Both the position numbers and the translations under genes were made by a program. The notes beneath the pieces are model-generated. The model was not told the DNA's origin. It saw only the letters and a list, made by a program, of their open reading frames with translations, and ran no database searches. From the NCBI GenBank assembly GCA_017458545.1, contig JAFTBA010000070.1:1-5652 (forward strand): a stretch of DNA of 5,652 bases, in the 5' to 3' direction. Of this stretch, positions 1 to 5,638 are shown in pieces (within the stretch, counting starts at the first letter, position 1; each line of letters starts with the position of its first letter). Origin of the DNA: Synergistaceae bacterium. GTDB lineage: Bacteria > Synergistota > Synergistia > Synergistales > Aminobacteriaceae.

Positions 1-210
1 AGTCAGCTCGAACCGTTACTCGAAGGAATCGACAGGGTGATATTAGTCGGTGATGTTTGGCGCGAAGCATTGAAAGGTGATTACGATTTCGTTAAAACAT
101 GGCAGGAAGCTCTCGAAATCCTGAACGGTATTAACGAATGGCAGGGCTTATTGATTAAAGGCTCTAACAGTATCGGCTTGGCTAACATCGTAAAGGCACT
201 CACGGAGTAA
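1..210 (+). CDS. murF: UDP-N-acetylmuramoyl-tripeptide--D-alanyl-D-alanine ligase, 3' end only
   Basis: The frame is open from base 1 to the TAA at 208-210, giving the last 69 residues of a protein that begins outside the window. The tail resembles the C-terminal domain of Mur ligases: a buried strand ending in VGDVW, a helix (DFVKTWQEALEIL), then LLIKGSNSIGLANIV. This matches the family's closing pattern of a hydrophobic strand, K-G-S and a helix. MurF joins D-Ala-D-Ala to UDP-MurNAc-tripeptide in the cytoplasm, using ATP. The ATP-binding and central domains are not visible, so the assignment rests on this tail and on mraY following after only 8 bases, the classical dcw order. MurE or another Mur ligase is possible but less likely, because murF is the usual gene directly before mraY. 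Confidence 0.85.
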   Translation, partial: SQLEPLLEGIDRVILVGDVWREALKGDYDFVKTWQEALEILNGINEWQGLLIKGSNSIGLANIVKALTE

Positions 211-218
211 AATTAAGC

Positions 219-1151
219 ATGAAATTTTTGACGGCGGTAATATTCTTTGCATTGAGCGTCATTCTTCAGTATTACTGGATAAAGTATCAGCGTCATATTC
301 ACCTCACTCAACAGCAGAAATGGTACGGCATTAACATCGATAACGAAATCAAAGCGGCTACCCCTTCAATGGGAGGGGTAATATTTTTGCTGACGGGATT
401 TTTGGCAATGCTCATTGAGTTTTCTGTTGACGGGTTAATATTCTGGTCTCTTCCGATTTTGAGCGGCCTCATAGGTTTCATTGATGACTGGCTCAAGTTC
501 AGGACTCACACAAGTGAAGGGTTCAGAAGTCTCGATAAACTCAAAGCACAGTTAATACTCTGCGCAGTATGGGTAATAACTGTTTTTGTGAGGGGTACTT
601 TGGGATTATGGCCGGGAATTTTCATGAATACTTACGGATTAATCTGTATACCGTTATCGTTTCTGATGACTGCAGGAACTATTAACGCTGTGAATATTAC
701 TGACGGGCTTGACGGACTCGCAGGTGGGAGTTTTCTCATATCGCTCGCAGTAATCATGATACTTATACCGCTTAACGGGTTCAATTCACGCGTAATGATT
801 GAGCTTTTCGCAATGACGGCAGGATTCATGTTCTTCAACACGAGACCTGCTAAAACTTTCATGGGTGATACAGGGTCTCACTTTCTCGGAGGAGCTTTAG
901 CAGCTCTGTGCGTGATGAACGGCAGAACATTAGCGGTTATACCTGCAGGATTCATATTCATTATTGATATGCTGAGTTCTGCAATTCAGATATTCACGAT
1001 AAGGAAACTTGGCAAAAAAATTTTCCTCATGGCTCCGCTTCATCATCACTTCCAGAAAATGGGACTCGATGAGACTAATGTAACGATTCGATTCTGGCTC
1101 GTCCATGCAACAGGAGCGGTAATGCTGAGTCTTTTGCTGATCGAAATATAA
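219..1151 (+). CDS. mraY: phospho-N-acetylmuramoyl-pentapeptide-transferase (lipid I synthase)
   Basis: MraY transfers phospho-MurNAc-pentapeptide from UDP to undecaprenyl phosphate in the inner membrane, forming lipid I. The 310-residue product is a polytopic membrane protein carrying the family signatures in order: TPSMGG at residues 48-53, the Asp pair D89-D90 in GFIDDWLK, NAVNITDGLDGLAGG at 156-170, the catalytic-region Asp D217 in FMGDTGS, and the HHH motif at 275-277 in APLHHHF. It is slightly shorter than many homologues (about 320-360 residues), mainly through a compact N-terminus, and nothing catalytic is missing. The ATG at 219 is preceded by GGAG at 204-207, inside the end of murF and 11 bases upstream, so the two genes are probably co-transcribed and coupled. 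The product of MurF is its substrate. A terminator starts at the stop codon, so murD is not next in this genome. Confidence 0.97.
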   Translation: MKFLTAVIFFALSVILQYYWIKYQRHIHLTQQQKWYGINIDNEIKAATPSMGGVIFLLTGFLAMLIEFSVDGLIFWSLPILSGLIGFIDDWLKFRTHTSEGFRSLDKLKAQLILCAVWVITVFVRGTLGLWPGIFMNTYGLICIPLSFLMTAGTINAVNITDGLDGLAGGSFLISLAVIMILIPLNGFNSRVMIELFAMTAGFMFFNTRPAKTFMGDTGSHFLGGALAALCVMNGRTLAVIPAGFIFIIDMLSSAIQIFTIRKLGKKIFLMAPLHHHFQKMGLDETNVTIRFWLVHATGAVMLSLLLIEI

Positions 1152-1181
1152 AAAAAGCACCTATTAAAACGGGTGCTTTTT
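1151..1181. terminator. bidirectional intrinsic terminator between mraY and csaB
   Basis: AAAAAGCACC at 1152-1161 pairs perfectly with GGTGCTTTTT at 1172-1181 around a 10-base loop. Read on the plus strand the hairpin ends in five T's just after mraY. Read on the minus strand it ends in seven T's (complement of 1150-1156), 15 bases after the csaB stop. One palindrome therefore can end both convergent transcription units. The stem's GC core is only 5 bp, but the flanking A/T tracts form the U-tract in either direction. The left arm practically abuts the mraY stop codon. Confidence 0.9.
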
Positions 1182-1195
1182 CGTTGCTTATTCTT

Positions 1196-2167
1196 TTACT
1201 GCCGAGAGAACATACCCCTCACAAACCCCTCAACCTCAAACACTTCATCAGGTATTCCTTTAGGCTTAACAGGTTCAGCCCATTCACCCCCGACACAAGG
1301 AACTCCGGACTGCAATGCAAATTCCTTAACTTTCACGTCATACGGCATCAGTGCCATAGGTGTACCGAATATCCTCGACAGCACACCGAAATGAAGCCTC
1401 ATTCCAACAGCACACTCAGCACCTCGCCATAACTCCTGCGCCTCTCCGAACGTCTTTACCCTCACAACTTCCCTCAGCCCTAATCCTTTCATGGCCTCTT
1501 CATCATCTGCTGACATTGCCGCTCCTACAGTTTCACCGTCAACATGTCCCCTCAAAATTTCACGGTAATGTTCAAGTTCAGGACACGGCCTCAGATTCAC
1601 AAGCATATATTTTCCTGTTTCAGCAGCTGACCCCGATAACACATGACCGTTTTCGGGTTTAAGCGTCAGAACCAAATCATACCCTCTCACAGCGTTCTTA
1701 CACCCTAAATCCAATGCAAGCCTCAATGAATTATCATCCCTCACTTGAACACCCTCACAATTCCTCAGAGCATTACCTGCAAAAAATTCAGATATTCCCG
1801 AACGCAATGGCCCTACTGACTGACCAATCGCATACACTTTCATTCCGAAAAAACGCGCAAGCCTCATCATTCCCCAATACCATATACATGACTTCACGCT
1901 AGTACTGTCCTGAAATATCCCTCCGCCTCCGAGTATTAACCTCTCACTCTCACGGAATATCCTCACACTCTCATTAAAACTCCATCGGTTTACTGCATGA
2001 ACATTAAATTTCTGCGCCGTCTCTTCAGGATTGTTAGAGAGAACTGCTATTCTATCGCGTTCAATTCCGCACCTCTGCAAAATATTTATACACGCTCTCA
2101 ACAGCAGCTCATCTCCCAAATTACCGAAACCGTAATAACCTAAAAGTACTGCCCTGTATCTCCTCAT
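1196..2167 (-). CDS. csaB: polysaccharide pyruvyl transferase, CsaB family
   Basis: CsaB-type enzymes add a pyruvate ketal, from phosphoenolpyruvate, to a cell-wall polymer that SLH domains then bind. Visible landmarks in the 323-residue product are the N-terminal GYYGFGNLGDE (10-20), the LILGGGGIFQD loop (77-87) followed by the SxxWYWG stretch, the IGQSVGP strand-loop (114-120), VRDDNS (142-147), and the C-terminal GMRLHFGVLSRIFGTP (255-270) with YDVKVKEF (276-283). All are typical of the family fold. The start is taken at the ATG at 2167. An upstream in-frame start at 2260 would add 31 unconserved residues lying wholly inside the preceding gene and would push the normally N-terminal GYYGFGN motif inward. 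The chosen ATG shares its A with the TGA of the upstream gene (TGATG) and has no good Shine-Dalgarno, pointing to translational coupling. It is the last gene before the terminator. Confidence 0.9.
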   Translation of the reverse strand: MRRYRAVLLGYYGFGNLGDELLLRACINILQRCGIERDRIAVLSNNPEETAQKFNVHAVNRWSFNESVRIFRESERLILGGGGIFQDSTSVKSCIWYWGMMRLARFFGMKVYAIGQSVGPLRSGISEFFAGNALRNCEGVQVRDDNSLRLALDLGCKNAVRGYDLVLTLKPENGHVLSGSAAETGKYMLVNLRPCPELEHYREILRGHVDGETVGAAMSADDEEAMKGLGLREVVRVKTFGEAQELWRGAECAVGMRLHFGVLSRIFGTPMALMPYDVKVKEFALQSGVPCVGGEWAEPVKPKGIPDEVFEVEGFVRGMFSRQ

Positions 2168-2169
2168 CA
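2165..2169 (-). promoter_or_regulatory. TGATG stop-start overlap, translational coupling site
   Basis: On the minus strand the TGA of the membrane-protein gene (2169-2167) and the ATG of csaB (2167-2165) share one base. The region just upstream (GGTAATAAGCTG) lacks a recognisable AGGAGG-like element. Ribosomes finishing the first gene most likely reinitiate here, which would tie CsaB output to that of its partner. The overlap is seen directly; reinitiation is inference. Confidence 0.7.
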
Positions 2170-4038
2170 GCTTATTACCGGCCGTATCAGTCTCAATACT
2201 GGTATCACTACAAATTTCATCACCATCACTACCGCTAAACCCGTAAGCACTCCGGTCCATAATCCGTTAAACTCACGTAACAGTATCAATGTCATTGGCG
2301 TATGGAAATGACAAAAACTGTTCACAACAGACGAAAATCCTAACACTGTACCTATCCTGAATATTTCACGGTATCGCTCAAAATATCCGTTCCTCACTAA
2401 ATATCCCCACAGCAGTAACGACGGATAACCTACAAGCACCTCTCTGGTTCTGGGCCTCGCTATAAGCAGATGTTCCAACGATACCCTCATTGCACTCTCA
2501 ATCCCGGATATATCCGAAACATTATCACTCCTGAATATCGCAAAACCTATCGCCCCGAGTAATGCACCGTAAAGCATTATTTCTCCCCAAAGCGGCGGCC
2601 TCGACATAAATTCAATCAGCGACTCGGGATGTATTCTCCTCTTCAAATCATGCAGCAGTACTAAAACAGGCGGCAGCACTAACGTTAATTTCACTCCCGA
2701 AAATGTCCTCAATCTCAGCATAAATGCCGTTACGCTGAAAAATGACGCTAACGCAAGTCCTCCTATAACCACAAACATAAACGCAGGAATTATCCTTCTG
2801 TTTTTAGCCGAGTCCATCGCTAGCAATGACGCTTCTGCTGCTATCATAGGCGCTGTTAATGCACCTGCTGTTCTCGTTACTGCCGATATTTTCAGCATTA
2901 ATACCGCAGTGATTACACCTGCTATTCCGAAAATCACTCTCACTTTAACAGAGTCTCTCATTCCCATTCTCACAAGGTAACTCCATACACAGAACACCAG
3001 CATTGCTGACATCGCCAACGCTGAAATTATGTTCGGCCTCAGATCCTCATGCGCGTAAACATTCTCAGGCCATGACAAATTAAATCCGTGTTTCTTTAAC
3101 GACTCCCCTAACAGCTTAATTTCTGAGGCGTAATCCGCAAACCTGAAATCTGCCGTGTTCATCGGTGCCGTCCTATACAGCAGCAGCCTCACTGACCTCT
3201 CAACTGCTGCTCGAATCATTCTGTCCCTCAATGCACTGCGCGAAATCCTGCGTGATGTCATTTCCTCGTTCGTTACGCTGTGAAGTTCCAAAATATTCGG
3301 CGAAACTAAATCATTTAACTGAGGCTCTCCTACCTGACGCGAAAATTCTACCTTCGCTACTGGTATTCCCAATTCCCTCGAAACATCTGCCAGCGCACTC
3401 ACATCAGGATAACCGGAAACATATTCCCCTGAAGGCGTAAATACATCTACTCCGTACTTCTCATGAACTTTCCTGAGAAGCAATGCTGCTTTGTCCGACA
3501 AATGACCAGGTGAAGGCGCAGGTCTGTAATATATTTTCAACCCTGCTTTCTTAGCTGCCTCCAATCCGTCAATGTCAGGGATTATTCCCGAGTTCTTTAT
3601 CATGTTCGCCGGCATCGTCAATAGTACAGGCCCTCTCCTGTCATCTGAAATCCCAAACCTTAACCTCAGCCATTCATTAAGAAGTTCACGGTGTTCGCTG
3701 AAAGGTTTTATTGAAATTATCGTTCCCTCTGCTCCTCCGTCTACACCTGCTGCTTTCATCTCAGCATGGCCCACTCCGTGCGTTACACTGTCGCCCGTAA
3801 GCTCGCTGACCATTAAGCCCGTTAATCCGTTCTTCGTCAAAACTGAAACTGCCTCATCAACTTCAAGACCAGAATTTTTTGCCAGCGCTGCTATCTCCCT
3901 GTAGTCAGCAAGTATCGCTACGTTCCTGTTCAAAGCCTCAAGCCTCATTCTGGGATAAAGACCGTAGCACGAAAATATCAGCGTTAAAACCAAAAGCATT
4001 ACCGTGAAAATATTACGTGTAATTTTTTTATCTGCCAT
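2167..4038 (-). CDS. DUF5693-like polytopic membrane protein, CsaB partner, function unknown
   Basis: No enzymatic function can be assigned. The 623-residue product has an N-terminal membrane anchor (about 9-27), then a soluble domain of about 300 residues (30-334), then roughly nine membrane segments (near 335-357, 366-385, 391-408, 416-440, 449-462, 484-502, 534-549, 562-588 and 592-616). The soluble domain looks like an alternating beta/alpha fold, with strands such as KIYYRP, VDVFTPSGE, VAKVEF, ILELHSV and RLLLYR. Its ELHSVTNEEM (251-260) and RDRMIRAAVERSVRLLLYR (271-289), and the later RPRTREVLVGYP (528-539) and NSFCHFHTP (573-581), are the stretches I associate from memory with DUF5693 proteins found beside csaB. 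One anchor before the domain suggests it lies outside the cytoplasm. AGGAG at 4052-4056 lies 13 bases before the ATG. The gene follows tmcAL after 32 bases and overlaps csaB by one base. A role in export, ligation or remodelling of the pyruvylated polymer is inference. Confidence 0.75.
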   Translation of the reverse strand: MADKKITRNIFTVMLLVLTLIFSCYGLYPRMRLEALNRNVAILADYREIAALAKNSGLEVDEAVSVLTKNGLTGLMVSELTGDSVTHGVGHAEMKAAGVDGGAEGTIISIKPFSEHRELLNEWLRLRFGISDDRRGPVLLTMPANMIKNSGIIPDIDGLEAAKKAGLKIYYRPAPSPGHLSDKAALLLRKVHEKYGVDVFTPSGEYVSGYPDVSALADVSRELGIPVAKVEFSRQVGEPQLNDLVSPNILELHSVTNEEMTSRRISRSALRDRMIRAAVERSVRLLLYRTAPMNTADFRFADYASEIKLLGESLKKHGFNLSWPENVYAHEDLRPNIISALAMSAMLVFCVWSYLVRMGMRDSVKVRVIFGIAGVITAVLMLKISAVTRTAGALTAPMIAAEASLLAMDSAKNRRIIPAFMFVVIGGLALASFFSVTAFMLRLRTFSGVKLTLVLPPVLVLLHDLKRRIHPESLIEFMSRPPLWGEIMLYGALLGAIGFAIFRSDNVSDISGIESAMRVSLEHLLIARPRTREVLVGYPSLLLWGYLVRNGYFERYREIFRIGTVLGFSSVVNSFCHFHTPMTLILLREFNGLWTGVLTGLAVVMVMKFVVIPVLRLIRPVIS

Positions 4039-4051
4039 AAAATTTTAATCT

Positions 4052-4056
4052 CTCCT
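4052..4056 (-). promoter_or_regulatory. ribosome binding site of the DUF5693-like gene
   Basis: The minus strand reads AGGAG, followed after 13 bases by the ATG at 4038. The spacer is longer than the usual 5-9 bases, but mraY (11) and tmcAL (14) show the same trend, so it is probably the real site. It lies in the 32-base gap after tmcAL. No promoter or terminator is evident in that gap, which supports one operon. Confidence 0.6.
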
Positions 4057-4070
4057 GCTCAAATTTTTTT

Positions 4071-5216
4071 TCACGCGAATTGTAACACTTTATTACTCTC
4101 GCGCGACATATCGCTCTTCAACATTGTCAACTCATACAGCATTGACGCTCTCCGTTCGGTCTCCGCAAAAAATTTACCGTTAGCACCCTCAGCATATTTC
4201 AGCCCCGTTATAACAGGTATAGCTGCTCTCTTCCTGTACTCCCTCAAAATACTTCTGCCCTTCCCGGTGAAACCCAGCACCCTCGCATAAGGCACTCCCT
4301 CATTTAATGCCCTCTCAGTTTCACTGCGTTCAAGTCCCAGCATTAAGTACACAAGCCTCCTCCTGATATGCGCCCTCGTGTACCTCGCGCAAACGCACCT
4401 CCCTACAAAATCCTCAAACCCATCCGACTCCCTCCATTTACGCAGGAATAATCCTTCTATACCCTCGTCTATCCCGTAAAATCTCCTCAACTCCTCTGCA
4501 CATGACCTGATAAATGTATACTGCATAATGCCCCATAAAGGTTTACAATCGGAAATCCTCCCTGCCCTCTCACACTCATCAAGCACTCTCACACTGTACT
4601 CAGGCAAATATTCACTGCCCCGACTCAAATCTTCGCGTATCATTCCGCTGTTCACACCCTCAACTCTCGGAAACCCTATGCACTCAATACCGCTGTACCC
4701 TCCGCGCTGAAGGGCTGTCATGTACGACAATGCAAGAGTGTTGTTCGGACGTGTCAGAAATTCGTATGCTCCATCAAAAATTTTACCTGCACTCAGGGAA
4801 AAAGCCTTTGAGTATGAAACTCCCTTCCTCATTTCAGCCCTGAGCATTTCACCGAACCCCTCACTGTTTACGGCACGGGCAAGACCCCCTATGTCGAACC
4901 CGTAATCCTCAACTCCGAACACTACACGCGATACGAACCCTAAGCGGCCTATAATCTCAGCAGCTCCCCGTGCAAAATTCTCACCTGCAGAACAGGCATA
5001 CAGAAACGGCAGCTCGATCACAATTTCAGCACCGCCCCTTAAAGCAGTAAATGCCCTCGTGAATTTGTCGGTCAATGAAGGCAAACCCCTCTGAGTGAAA
5101 TTAGATGACAATATAACTATCACACCTTCTGAATCTTTCTGATTCCCTGCGAAATTCATCAGTGCCTCATGTCCCTTATGGAACGGATTAAATTCGGCAG
5201 TAACAGCTGTAAACAT
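4071..5216 (-). CDS. tmcAL: tRNA(Met) cytidine acetate ligase (YlbM family)
   Basis: TmcAL activates acetate with ATP and transfers it to the wobble cytidine (C34) of elongator tRNA-Met, giving ac4C, in the cytoplasm. The 381-residue product opens with the nucleotidyltransferase signature AEFNPFHKGH, whose HxGH motif is H13-H16. It continues with SSNFTQRG (37-44), TDKFTRAFTAL (49-59) and GAEIVIELPFLYACSAGENFARGA (62-85), then RPNNTLALSYMTAL (156-169), RRRLVYLMLGL (285-295) and YARVLGFTGKGRSIL (310-324), all in family order. Length is close to the usual 390-415. A GTG at 5231 would add five residues, but its bases form part of the only Shine-Dalgarno (AAGGAG, 5231-5236). The ATG at 5216 is therefore preferred and places the NPFH motif at the typical distance from the start. 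It is the first gene of the minus-strand operon, and no functional tie to the envelope genes behind it is known to me. Confidence 0.93.
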   Translation of the reverse strand: MFTAVTAEFNPFHKGHEALMNFAGNQKDSEGVIVILSSNFTQRGLPSLTDKFTRAFTALRGGAEIVIELPFLYACSAGENFARGAAEIIGRLGFVSRVVFGVEDYGFDIGGLARAVNSEGFGEMLRAEMRKGVSYSKAFSLSAGKIFDGAYEFLTRPNNTLALSYMTALQRGGYSGIECIGFPRVEGVNSGMIREDLSRGSEYLPEYSVRVLDECERAGRISDCKPLWGIMQYTFIRSCAEELRRFYGIDEGIEGLFLRKWRESDGFEDFVGRCVCARYTRAHIRRRLVYLMLGLERSETERALNEGVPYARVLGFTGKGRSILREYRKRAAIPVITGLKYAEGANGKFFAETERRASMLYELTMLKSDMSRESNKVLQFA

Positions 5217-5230
5217 TTCAAAAATTTTCA

Positions 5231-5236
5231 CTCCTT
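5231..5236 (-). promoter_or_regulatory. ribosome binding site deciding the tmcAL start
   Basis: The minus strand reads AAGGAG directly overlapping a GTG (5231-5229). A ribosome bound here cannot start on that GTG, but it can start on the ATG at 5216, 14 bases downstream. The site therefore argues for the shorter protein. Confidence 0.65.
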
Positions 5237-5244
5237 CAGTTGTA

Positions 5245-5274
5245 ATTATAATGACAGCCTAAATTAAAGCTGAA
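5245..5274 (-). promoter_or_regulatory. candidate sigma70-type promoter for the tmcAL operon
   Basis: On the minus strand a perfect TATAAT lies at 5250-5245. A weak -35 candidate, TTCAGC (5274-5269), sits 18 bases upstream. Transcription would start near 5238, leaving a leader of only about 20 bases that still includes the AAGGAG. This short leader fits translation from the ATG at 5216. The -10 match is strong and the -35 poor. Confidence 0.5.
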
Positions 5275-5275
5275 A

Positions 5276-5299
5276 TTGCAAAAAAACGGTGTTGCAAAA
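5276..5299. repeat. TTGCAAAA direct repeat between the divergent promoters
   Basis: TTGCAAAA occurs at 5276-5283 and again at 5292-5299, a period of 16 bases, and the TTGCAA core of each copy is itself palindromic. The second copy coincides with the -35 of the plus-strand promoter and the first lies just upstream of the tmcAL promoter. The placement would suit a regulator acting on both promoters. In AT-rich sequence it may be chance. Confidence 0.3.
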
Positions 5300-5321
5300 T
5301 AAGAGTTTTTACGTGTATAAT
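5292..5321 (+). promoter_or_regulatory. candidate sigma70-type promoter of the rightward transcript
   Basis: TTGCAA (5292-5297, four of six consensus bases) is followed after 18 bases by a perfect TATAAT (5316-5321). Transcription would begin near 5328. It would give a leader of more than 300 bases before the Shine-Dalgarno at 5632-5638, which is unusually long. The match is better than for the opposing promoter. Confidence 0.55.
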
Positions 5322-5333
5322 AACCCACACAAT

Positions 5334-5356
5334 GACGTACCCGTAAAAAGTATGTC
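5334..5356 (+). other. hairpin at the 5' end of the predicted leader RNA
   Basis: GACGTAC (5334-5340) can pair with GTATGTC (5350-5356), seven pairs including one G-U, around a 9-base loop. It lies about 6 bases after the predicted transcription start, where a hairpin could stabilise the RNA. No T-tract follows, so it is not a terminator. Confidence 0.35.
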
Positions 5357-5409
5357 TTAAGCCTCTGCGAAATCTTCTGCCGACAGTAAAGAACATTCTA
5401 GGGTGTGTC

Positions 5410-5489
5410 ATGATGAAGACGACAATAAAAATCCTTGAAAGGGGTGATTTGTGAGACACGACACGCGCGCAATGAGGGGTAAAGCCTGA
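5410..5489 (+). other. two overlapping tiny ORFs in the leader (possible leader peptides)
   Basis: ATG at 5410 opens a 14-codon frame (MMKTTIKILERGDL) ending at TGA 5452-5454. GTG at 5451 opens a 12-codon frame (MRHDTRAMRGKA) ending at TGA 5487-5489, overlapping the first by GTGA. AGGG (5400-5403) precedes the first and AAAGGGG (5438-5444) the second at plausible distances. The arrangement looks like coupled short ORFs, and the second ends inside the potentially structured RNA stretch. No residue is clearly enriched as in amino-acid attenuators. Short ORFs arise easily by chance, so coding is unproven. Confidence 0.25.
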
Positions 5490-5539
5490 CCGTCACGGGA
5501 ACAGGAAAAAGACGGAAGAGCTTTATTGTTATCCGTGAG
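5478..5539 (+). ncRNA. candidate structured leader RNA with alternative pairings
   Basis: An outer helix GGTAAAGC (5478-5485) with GCTTTATT (5520-5527) encloses segments that can pair in competing ways. CCTG (5485-5488) can pair with CAGG (5502-5505), with CCG/CGG (5490-5492 and 5496-5498) nested inside. Alternatively CCGTC (5490-5494) pairs with GACGG (5511-5515), which together with CCTG/CAGG makes an H-type pseudoknot. TCACGGG (5493-5499) can also pair with TCCGTGA (5532-5538). Such mutually exclusive helices are what a regulatory leader would show. I matched it to no riboswitch class from memory. Pairing is visible by eye only, and no covariation evidence is available. Confidence 0.3.
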
Positions 5540-5633
5540 ATTACGATTTAAGAAAGTAATTTTGATTGAAATTTCAGCGGATATTTTGGCCGTATATAAA
5601 TATGTAAATATGCAGACGGCCGTAAAAATGTAA
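5526..5633 (+). CDS. possible small basic protein, unrecognised
   Basis: A frame beginning at TTG 5526 (or GTG 5535) runs 35 codons to TAA 5631-5633. GGAAGAG (5514-5520) lies 5 bases before the TTG and could serve as a ribosome binding site. The predicted peptide starts with a basic stretch (VRLRFKK) and continues with a hydrophobic one (VILIEISADILAVY). Its stop codon merges with the Shine-Dalgarno of the next gene, as often seen within operons. It belongs to no family I recognise, and a random open frame in leader RNA is at least as likely. Confidence 0.15.
   Translation: MLSVRLRFKKVILIEISADILAVYKYVNMQTAVKM
5588..5621 (+). repeat. inverted repeat shortly before the downstream Shine-Dalgarno
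   Basis: GGCCGT (5588-5593) is complementary to ACGGCC (5616-5621) across a 22-base AT-rich loop. The helix would end 10 bases before the AAGGAGG. It could form a leader hairpin that affects ribosome access, or be a protein-binding palindrome. No T-tract follows, so it is not an intrinsic terminator. Confidence 0.35.
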
Positions 5634-5638
5634 GGAGG
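5632..5638 (+). promoter_or_regulatory. consensus Shine-Dalgarno of a gene starting at the window edge
   Basis: AAGGAGG is the best ribosome binding site in the window. The start codon may be the TTG at 5649-5651 (10-base spacer). It may also be an ATG beginning with the final A at 5652, whose 13-base spacer would agree with the long spacers of the other genes here. The gene itself lies outside the window and cannot be named. Confidence 0.7.

Noticed and set aside
930..1160. Minus-strand frame overlapping the end of mraY
   Set aside because: It is antisense to a conserved gene, crosses the terminator and shows no domain; it is a shadow of mraY codon structure.
2167..2260. 31-residue N-terminal extension of csaB
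   Set aside because: It lies entirely inside the upstream gene in another frame, is unlike CsaB N-termini, and a coupled ATG exists exactly at the upstream stop.
3165..3904. Plus-strand frames opposite the DUF5693-like gene (3165-3440 and 3572-3904)
   Set aside because: Both are antisense to a long coherent coding frame, low-complexity in Ser/Pro/Leu, without ribosome binding sites; they are complements of the real gene.
5259..5459. 66-codon minus-strand frame with GTG start and hydrophobic/basic residues
   Set aside because: It covers both candidate promoters and the repeat, has no visible ribosome binding site and no family resemblance, and lies opposite the probable plus-strand leader. 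It is most likely a chance frame.
5400..5480. T-box leader suggested by AGGGTG and AGGGGTG
   Set aside because: The required AGGGTGGNACCGCG antiterminator sequence, specifier loop and terminator are absent.
5478..5527. Guanidine-III or c-di-GMP-I riboswitch
   Set aside because: There is local similarity (AAGACGG, GTAAAGCC), but the conserved cores I recall for these classes, such as GACGAGG or GACGCAAAGCC with its receptor helix, are not present.
5451..5633. In-frame TGA at 5487 read as selenocysteine, joining the 12-codon ORF to the following open frame
   Set aside because: A hairpin does surround the TGA, but the flanking peptide resembles no known selenoprotein, the Cys/Sec context is not redox-like, and the TGA itself lies in the stem rather than before it as in bacterial SECIS elements.
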